From Azospirillum sp. RU38E (GTDB lineage Bacteria; Pseudomonadota; Alphaproteobacteria; Azospirillales; Azospirillaceae): a stretch of 64,000 nt of DNA. The position numbers and the translations under genes were made by a program. Shown here in pieces: positions 58,858 through 64,000 of the stretch (position 1 is its first letter; each line of letters opens with the position of its first letter). The notes under the pieces are model-generated. The model was not told the origin of the DNA, made no database searches, and saw nothing but the letters and a program-made list of their open reading frames with translations. The stretch is from contig NZ_FZOI01000005.1 in NCBI RefSeq assembly GCF_900188385.1, forward strand, positions 1 through 64,000. The letters are read 5' to 3'.

Positions 58858-58896
58858 CCGGCCGCCCCCGCCCCTTCCCATAAAGGATAGCGACCC

Positions 58897-59682
58897 ATGC
58901 GCACGCTCGATATCGCCGCCAGCGGCATGATGGCCCAGCAGATGAATGTGGAGGTGATCTCCAACAACATCGCCAATATCAATACCGTCGGCTTCAAACG
59001 CTCCCGCGCCGAATTCCAGGATCTGATGTACCAGTCCCAATTGCGCGCCGGTTCCAGCGCCTCGGACCAGGGGCAGATCGTGCCGGCCGGCATCCAGTTG
59101 GGGCTGGGCGTGAAGCCGGCCGCCGTGTCACGCCTGCACGCCCAAGGCACGTTGAGCCAGACGGAAAACACCTATGACGTGGCGCTGGACGGGCGCGGTT
59201 TCTTCCTGGTCACCCTGCCATCGGGGGAGACGGCCTATACCCGCGCCGGCAATTTCCAGCTTTCCGCCGAGGGCAGCATCGTCACCATGGATGGCAATCA
59301 GGTGAACCCCGGCATCACCGTGCCGGAAAACACCAAAAGCGTGACCATCAACAAGAATGGCGAAGTGCTGGCCTATATTGACGGACAGAGGGATCCGGAG
59401 AATGTCGGCCAGTTTGAGGTCGCCATGTTCGTCAACGAAGCCGGGCTGGAATCGATCGGCAACAATCTCTACCTGGAAACCCCGGCCTCGGGCGTGCCGA
59501 TTCTGGGCATTCCGGGTCAGCAGGGTTTCGCCAATATCCGCCAGGGCTATATCGAATCCTCCAACGTCAACATCGTCTCGGAAATCACCAACCTGATTTC
59601 GGCTCAGCGCGCCTATGAGATGAACAGCCGCACGGTGGAAGCCGGCGACCAGATGCTGACCACCCTGACCCAGATGCGCTGA
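58897..59682 (+). CDS. flgG: Flagellar distal-rod protein FlgG
   Basis: A 261-residue distal-rod protein. MRTLDIAASGMMAQQMNVEV and ISNNIANINTVGFKRSRAEF begin it; an FlgG-typical YQSQLRAGSS region follows. The C-terminal ends EITNLISAQRAYEMNSRTVE. The start ATG at 58897 has AAAGGA about ten bases upstream. Confidence 0.96.
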   Translation: MRTLDIAASGMMAQQMNVEVISNNIANINTVGFKRSRAEFQDLMYQSQLRAGSSASDQGQIVPAGIQLGLGVKPAAVSRLHAQGTLSQTENTYDVALDGRGFFLVTLPSGETAYTRAGNFQLSAEGSIVTMDGNQVNPGITVPENTKSVTINKNGEVLAYIDGQRDPENVGQFEVAMFVNEAGLESIGNNLYLETPASGVPILGIPGQQGFANIRQGYIESSNVNIVSEITNLISAQRAYEMNSRTVEAGDQMLTTLTQMR

Positions 59683-59693
59683 GGATGGGCCGG

Positions 59694-60395
59694 ATGAAGC
59701 GCATCGCCCCCACCCTGCTGGCCCTTCTGCTGCTGTCGGCCCCCGTCGCCCCGGTGCTGGCCCAGCCCGCCATCGGCACCGAACAGGCCGACAGCGCCAC
59801 CCGCCTGCTGCTGGCGGAAATCCAGGCCCGCTATGGCGATGCGCTGGGGGAGGGGGAATTGCGCCTGCGTCTGAAAGACCCGGTGACCCGCCCGGTCACC
59901 GGGGTGGAGCAGATGAATTTCGATCCCGCCACCCGCCGTTTTGCAGCCATGCTGCGCAGCAAAATGGGCGAACAGGAGGTGCGGTTCCGCGTGGATGGGG
60001 AGGTCTGGACGGAAATCCAGGTACCCGTCCCCACCCGCCGCATCAGCGCCGGTGAGGTCATCGCGGCAGGTGACCTGACCCTGATCCCCATGCGCAGCGA
60101 TCAGGTCAGCGGCCGCACGCTCACCAACGCCCAATCCATGGTGGGGATGGAGGCCAAGCGCCTGCTCTCCCCCGGACGGCCGGTGCAGGCCAGTTCGATC
60201 AGTCAGCCGGTGATCATCCAGCGCAACAAGCCGGTGACGGTGGAATTCCGCCAGGGTCCGCTTTTGGTAACCGCCCGTGGCCGCGCCCTGGCCGATGCCG
60301 GCCTGGGCGATCTGGTGCGGGTGCAGAATCTGGACAGCAACCGCACCGTCACCGCCACCGTTACCGGCCCCGGCACTGTCAGCGCCGCCGATTAA
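59694..60395 (+). CDS. flgA: P-ring assembly chaperone FlgA
   Basis: A 233-residue periplasmic protein. A signal peptide (LLALLLLSAPVAPVLAQ) is followed by a variable N-domain and a SAF domain (PTRRISAGEVIAAGDLTLIP, then MVGMEAKRLLSPGRPVQASS). FlgA helps FlgI polymerise into the P ring. I chose the ATG at 59694 because GAGG lies nine bases upstream; the ATG at 59685 has the GAGG immediately against it. It follows flgG closely. Confidence 0.92.
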   Translation: MKRIAPTLLALLLLSAPVAPVLAQPAIGTEQADSATRLLLAEIQARYGDALGEGELRLRLKDPVTRPVTGVEQMNFDPATRRFAAMLRSKMGEQEVRFRVDGEVWTEIQVPVPTRRISAGEVIAAGDLTLIPMRSDQVSGRTLTNAQSMVGMEAKRLLSPGRPVQASSISQPVIIQRNKPVTVEFRQGPLLVTARGRALADAGLGDLVRVQNLDSNRTVTATVTGPGTVSAAD

Positions 60396-60407
60396 GGAGC
60401 AAATCCG

Positions 60408-61151
60408 ATGCCCCACATGAAGACAAAGGCGGCCATCCTGCTGCTGGGTCCGCTGCTGCTGGCCGGCTGTGCCGATCGGCTGGACCATCTGGGCAAAGCA
60501 CCTAGCATGACGCCGATCGAAAATCCCGGCCAGCAGGCCGAAGCCACCGGCGTCAGTATGCCGATGCCGCAGCGCTCCACCCAATTACGGCAGGCGGCCT
60601 CCTTGTGGGAGGCGGATGCGCGCGGCTTCCTGCGTGACCTGCGCGCCACCAAGGTGGGCGATATCGTCACCGTGGTGGTGAACATGGCCGAGCAGGCCAA
60701 AATCAGCAACCAGACCACCCGGTCGCGCGCCGGTAGCGAGAAGACCGGCGTGCCCAATTTCCTGGGCCTGGAAAGCAAGCTGAAATCCGTGCTGCCCGAC
60801 GCGGTGGACCCGCAAAATCTGGTGAACTTGAATTCCAGCGGCAGTTCCAGCGGCTCCGGTGCGGTGAACCGGCAGGAAAATATCTCGTTGCAGGTGGCGG
60901 CCGTCGTCACCAACGTGCTGCCCAATGGCAATCTGGTGATTGCCGGGCGGCAGGAAATGCGGGTGAATTACGAATTGCGTGAGCTGCGCATCGCCGGCGT
61001 CATCCGCCCGCAGGACATCACCACCACCAACACCGTCAGTTACGAAAAGATCGCTGAGGCCCGCATCGCCTATGGCGGTCGCGGCCAACTGACCGACCTG
61101 CAGCAGCCGCGCATCGGCCAGCAGGTGCTGGACGCGGTGCTGCCGTTTTAG
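60408..61151 (+). CDS. flgH: Flagellar L-ring lipoprotein FlgH
   Basis: A 247-residue outer-membrane lipoprotein that builds the L ring. A lipobox LLLAGC ends at Cys21. The family blocks RDLRATKVGDIVTVVVNMAE, NISLQVAAVVTNVLPNGNLV and IAGRQEMRVNYELRELRIAG follow, and the C-terminal QQVLDAVLPF is typical. AAGGAG precedes the start by about nine bases, and flgA ends 12 bases upstream. Confidence 0.95.
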   Translation: MPHMKTKAAILLLGPLLLAGCADRLDHLGKAPSMTPIENPGQQAEATGVSMPMPQRSTQLRQAASLWEADARGFLRDLRATKVGDIVTVVVNMAEQAKISNQTTRSRAGSEKTGVPNFLGLESKLKSVLPDAVDPQNLVNLNSSGSSSGSGAVNRQENISLQVAAVVTNVLPNGNLVIAGRQEMRVNYELRELRIAGVIRPQDITTTNTVSYEKIAEARIAYGGRGQLTDLQQPRIGQQVLDAVLPF

Positions 61152-61221
61152 GGTCGTTTAACGGTTGTTGCGGCTTCCGAAGCCTGGCCCCTTCCGCACC
61201 GACATTCCCTGCAATTTACCA

Positions 61222-61252
61222 CCGTCATTCCCGCCTTCGCGGGAATGACGGT
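61222..61252. terminator. Hairpin after flgH
   Basis: ACCGTCATTCCCGC (61222-61235) pairs with GCGGGAATGACGGT (61239-61252) around CTTC-like turn bases. It lies about 70 bases after the flgH stop and resembles a dispersed alphaproteobacterial palindrome. The gene beyond it follows on the same strand, so termination may be partial. Confidence 0.6.
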
Positions 61253-61294
61253 TAAAGGCTTATCGTCAACACCCCCCCATCCACAGGCCAAACC

Positions 61295-61735
61295 ATGCCC
61301 CTGCCAAAGCTTGCCCTGCCCGCCCTGGCCGGGCTGTCCCTGTTTGTTGCCGGGGCTGCCGGCGGCTATCTCACCGCCCCGTCGGAGAAGATCGCCGTGA
61401 CGGTCGCCGACGGCGATGCCAAACCGGCCATGGGCGATCTGGGCACGCTGATCGTGCCGATCTGGCAGCATGGCAAGGTGGTGGCCTTCCTGGCCACGGA
61501 GCTACGCCTGGAACTGGCCCCCGGCAACAGCCCGGACACCATCCTGCCCCCCGTGCGCGACCGGCTGTTGAGCAGCCTTTATGAACAGGGGGCCAAGGGC
61601 CAGCTGGCCCCCAGCGGCATCCAACCAGCCCGTTTCAAGGCCGATCTGCTGCGGCTGGCGCAGGAGGTGGCGGGGCCCAAGGTCACCGGCGTGGAACTGG
61701 TGCGGCTGGTGCATCAGGAAAACCGCCGGGCCTGA
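61295..61735 (+). CDS. FliL-like small protein following flgH
   Basis: A 146-residue protein with one N-terminal membrane or signal segment (about 6-27, LALPALAGLSLFVAGAAGGY). The rest resembles a shortened FliL domain: LIVPIWQHGKVVAFLATELR, then PPVRDRLLSSLYEQGAKGQL and LLRLAQEVAGPKVTGVELVR. It may be a second, divergent FliL paralogue; the canonical fliL is at 27.3 kb. It lies after flgH and the hairpin on the same strand. Confidence 0.65.
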   Translation: MPLPKLALPALAGLSLFVAGAAGGYLTAPSEKIAVTVADGDAKPAMGDLGTLIVPIWQHGKVVAFLATELRLELAPGNSPDTILPPVRDRLLSSLYEQGAKGQLAPSGIQPARFKADLLRLAQEVAGPKVTGVELVRLVHQENRRA

Positions 61736-61759
61736 CCTTGGGTTATCCACCAACCCCGT

Positions 61760-62497
61760 TCAGGCTGGCCGCCAATCCGCCCAGGTCAGGTCCAGATCGA
61801 TGCTGTTCTTCTGGGTCAGCGCATGTTCGCGGAACAGGAATTCCGCGCGGGCGCCATCGCGGCTGGCGATGGCGTCGACAATGGCATGATGCTGCTGGTG
61901 GGCATAAAACAGGATATTATACATGCCCTCCCCGCCGCGCTGCTGGAATGCCAGGCTGAGCGGGGAAACGAAGGGCACGATATTGCAGCGCTGAGCAAAG
62001 CTGACCAGCAGCGGCCGCCCCGCCCCTTCCAGAATCAGCCGGTGGAACCGGTCATTCATCACGCCATAGCGCGCCTCGTCTTCTTCCTCGATCATGCGCT
62101 TGGCGAAGATGGCGTCGCCCTGGGCCAGACAGGCGCGCAGGGCTGAAAGCAACAGTTCCGGCGCGCCCCGTTCGGCCAGGGTGCGGGCGGCCAGCCCCTC
62201 CATCACCGCACGCAGCTCTATCGCCTCCACCGTTTCCTGTGCGGTGAAGGTGCGCACGGCATAGCCGCGCCGGCCCGATGCCACCAGCAGCCCTTCCTGG
62301 GCCAGGGCCGGCAGCGCCTGACGCACCGGCGTGCGCGACAGGTTGAGACGGTCGGCAATCTCCGTCTCCCGCACCCGCTCTCCCGGCGCCAGTTCCCCGC
62401 GCAGGATCATTTCCCGGATGCGCAACACCACAGTGGCCAACTGCTTGGCCGAGGCGGCGGGGCCGGCCGGCACGGGCGGAACGGTCAGGCTGGTCAT
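61760..62497 (-). CDS. GntR-family regulator with FCD domain (FadR subfamily)
   Basis: A 245-residue regulator. The winged HTH is at about 18-85 (VVLRIREMILRGELAPGERV, TEIADRLNLSRTPVRQALPA), and an all-helical FCD ligand domain follows (AIELRAVMEGLAARTLAERG; NDRFHRLILEGAG with a metal-site His). FCD regulators usually sense organic acids. I start at the ATG at 62497, giving the standard N-terminus. TGGATCCA palindromes in the divergent gap are likely operators. Confidence 0.86.
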   Translation of the reverse strand: MTSLTVPPVPAGPAASAKQLATVVLRIREMILRGELAPGERVRETEIADRLNLSRTPVRQALPALAQEGLLVASGRRGYAVRTFTAQETVEAIELRAVMEGLAARTLAERGAPELLLSALRACLAQGDAIFAKRMIEEEDEARYGVMNDRFHRLILEGAGRPLLVSFAQRCNIVPFVSPLSLAFQQRGGEGMYNILFYAHQQHHAIVDAIASRDGARAEFLFREHALTQKNSIDLDLTWADWRPA

Positions 62498-62811
62498 GCG
62501 ACAACCCCGGAAAAACGGAAACCGCCGGCACTGACAGGCCGGCGGATGCTGAACGGTGGCATCATATCGCCCTTCACAAAACCCGGCAAACCGGAATCCG
62601 GGATCCATACTGGATCCAGAGCAGCATTTTTCAGCGATATGAACAGGACGTATTGACCTGTTTGGATCCAAAGCCATATAGTTCTGAGAAATAACAATAT
62701 GCGCTTACGGGAGGCGATGGTGACGTCAGGTCTCAATGGCATCGGTATCTCGCCTGTGCTGGTGACGGGTTTTGCCAGGGGTTTCGGCCATGCCTGCCCC
62801 GGGGGTGCATC
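62498..62811. promoter_or_regulatory. GntR-LysR divergent region with two TGGATCCA palindromes
   Basis: CTGGATCCAG (62610-62619) and TTTGGATCCAAA (62661-62672) are perfect palindromes sharing TGGATCCA, with centres about 52 bases apart (five helical turns). GGGATCCATA at 62600-62609 may be a third, weaker site. This 314-base gap has no gene and is AT-richer around 62620-62715. Confidence 0.6.
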
Positions 62812-63789
62812 ATGATGCTGGCCCCGGTAAGCGGCAGCGGCGGCCCCACGCCGAACTATCTGGAACAACGCTTGAAAATCAGGCACTTGCGTGCCATCGA
62901 CGCCATCGACCGGCATGGCAGCCTGCTGGGTGCCGCCCGGTCGCTGCATGTCAGCCAGCCGTCGCTGACCCGCACCCTGCATGAGGTGGAAAGCCTGATG
63001 GGCGGGGAGCTGTTCACCCGCCATGCGCGCGGGGTGCAGGCGACGGCGATGGGATCCATGCTGTGCGAAACCGCGCGCGGCGTGCTGGGCCAGATTCGGC
63101 GGTTGCAGAATGATATGAGCCGGCTGGCCGATACGCGCAGCGCGTCGATCACCGTTGGTGCCCTGCCGGTGGCGGCGGCCGGCCTGCTGCCCGCCGTGCT
63201 GCGCGAATTGTGCGACCGGGCGCCGGACCTGAACGTCAATGTGCTGCAGGGCCGGACGGAGGAGCTGCTGCCCCGGCTGTGGGCCGGCGATATTGACCTG
63301 ATCATCGGCCGGCTTTACCCGCCCGACATGCCCGATGGGCTGATCCGCACGGTGCTGTATCACGAAGCCGTCTCCTTCATCGTGCGCGAGGGGCATCCGT
63401 TGCTGACGGAAAGCGACCTGTCGCCGGACAGCATTTCCCGTTACGGGCTGGTACTGCCAACGCTGACGCAACGGATTGAACAGGATGTGCAATCCGCCAT
63501 CCAGGCCGCCCGGCTGAACCCCGCCCGCCAGTTGCGCATCAGTTCGATGAGCCTGGCGCGGGAACTGGCCAGCACCACCGATTTCGTGGTGGCGGTGCCG
63601 GCCATGCTGGTGGCCGATGAAATCCGCCGGGGCCTGTTCTGCCCGCTGGCCCTTCCAGCGCAGGGGACACGGCGTTCCGGCGGCATCATTTCCCGCGATC
63701 CCCCGCAATCCGGCCCCGCCCGCCTGATCCTGCCCATCCTGCGTAACCAGTTGGCCGAACTGCGCGAACTGGCGATTGTGGAGGCGTGA
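62812..63789 (+). CDS. LysR-family regulator (PcaQ/GbpR-like)
   Basis: A 325-residue LTTR. An extra N-terminus of about 20 residues precedes LKIRHLRAIDAIDRHGSLLG and VSQPSLTRTLHEVESLMGGE, a pattern seen in PcaQ/GbpR-type regulators of aromatic or sugar catabolism. The effector domain fills 100-315. Two adjacent ATGs (62812, 62815) could start it. No catabolic genes are adjacent in the window, so the target may lie outside it; the divergent FCD-GntR shares its promoter region. Confidence 0.83.
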   Translation: MMLAPVSGSGGPTPNYLEQRLKIRHLRAIDAIDRHGSLLGAARSLHVSQPSLTRTLHEVESLMGGELFTRHARGVQATAMGSMLCETARGVLGQIRRLQNDMSRLADTRSASITVGALPVAAAGLLPAVLRELCDRAPDLNVNVLQGRTEELLPRLWAGDIDLIIGRLYPPDMPDGLIRTVLYHEAVSFIVREGHPLLTESDLSPDSISRYGLVLPTLTQRIEQDVQSAIQAARLNPARQLRISSMSLARELASTTDFVVAVPAMLVADEIRRGLFCPLALPAQGTRRSGGIISRDPPQSGPARLILPILRNQLAELRELAIVEA

Positions 63790-63853
63790 GGGGGGGAGCG
63801 CTCCCGCCTCCCGGCTTTCGCTCATCCCATCATCAACCGCTGACACCCTTCAT

Positions 63854-63942
63854 TGCCTCCCCCGCGAAAGCGGGGGTCCAGGGGGATCATTACGACGCTT
63901 TGTTCCCCTGGCCCCTGGACCCCCGCTTTCGCGGGGGAGGCA
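63854..63942. repeat. About 90-bp double-palindrome intergenic repeat
   Basis: A core copy with the arms TGCCTCCCCCGCGAAAGCGG and CGCGGGGGAGGCA and a spacer with ATTACGACGCTTTGTTCCCC. It lies after the LysR gene. Nothing else was seen in 63790-64000. Confidence 0.83.
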
Positions 63943-64000
63943 ACTAGCAGTACGTGTTGAGCATCAATCTAACCGGAAATAAGGGGACGCAAACGCCCCC

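Noticed and set aside
5376-63942. Regular repeats that might have been a CRISPR array
   Set aside because: The copies are dispersed kilobases apart as double palindromes, with no short repeat-spacer periodicity and no cas genes.

Overview
This 64 kb, GC-rich (about two-thirds G+C) window looks like chromosome of an alphaproteobacterium. The evidence is a propionyl-CoA carboxylase locus with a PccR/ScfR-type regulator, a CtrA-like orphan regulator beside flagellar genes, TTAA-N7-TTAA boxes upstream of motility genes, and DUF6468, MotE and FlhX genes inside flagellar operons. Together with uronate (pectin-derived) catabolism genes this fits Rhodospirillales, possibly Azospirillaceae; the family-level assignment is inference. 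No tRNA, rRNA or CRISPR array was seen.

Layout. 1-1.5 kb: 5' end of kduI divergent from a kdgK-like kinase (uronate catabolism). 1.6-5.4 kb: accessory segment with a Pro-rich HTH protein, a ParDE-type toxin-antitoxin pair, a small membrane protein, an AT-rich orphan gene and an IS5-like transposase remnant. 5.4-13.5 kb: propionyl-CoA to succinyl-CoA module (methylmalonyl-CoA mutase, pccA, pccB) with divergent pccR and a row of TTTGCAAA-type operator half-sites. 13.6-18 kb: fatty acid hydroxylase-family protein, PepSY protein and a Fur-boxed TonB receptor. 18-19.9 kb: degenerate EAL protein and a PilZ protein with a J-like tail. 20-30.2 kb: flagellar block 1, with fliF-fliH-fliN-fliP-flhX-fliG-fliK on the minus strand and fliL-fliM-DUF6468-motE on the plus strand. 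30.5-40.8 kb: mixed genes (methyltransferase pair, membrane protein, LysR, GntR, ada, SDR, diguanylate cyclase, YbjN-like, MFS pump). 40.8-46.3 kb: catabolic cluster of LeuC/LeuD-like hydro-lyase, CaiB-type CoA-transferase and HMG-CoA-lyase-like enzyme, divergent from a BASS transporter. 46.4-61.7 kb: flagellar block 2, with flgI-flgJ-flgN-like, an orphan CtrA-like regulator, motA-motB-flgE-flgK-flgL, a TPR protein, and flgF-flgG-flgA-flgH plus a FliL-like protein. 61.7-63.8 kb: divergent FCD-GntR and LysR regulators.

The two flagellar blocks supply much of a basal body, hook, hook-filament junction and stator, but no flagellin, flhA, flhB, fliQ, fliR or fliI is in the window. c-di-GMP-related proteins (diguanylate cyclase, PilZ, degenerate EAL) lie around them. 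The least ordinary parts are the intergenic repeats: about 90-bp double palindromes (eight copies, one reduced), some nested in larger inverted-repeat elements, and a second modular repeat whose hairpin arms change sequence while keeping their pairing and which lies against gene 3' ends. Also of note is the orphan regulator without a phospho-acceptor aspartate next to CtrA-like boxes.
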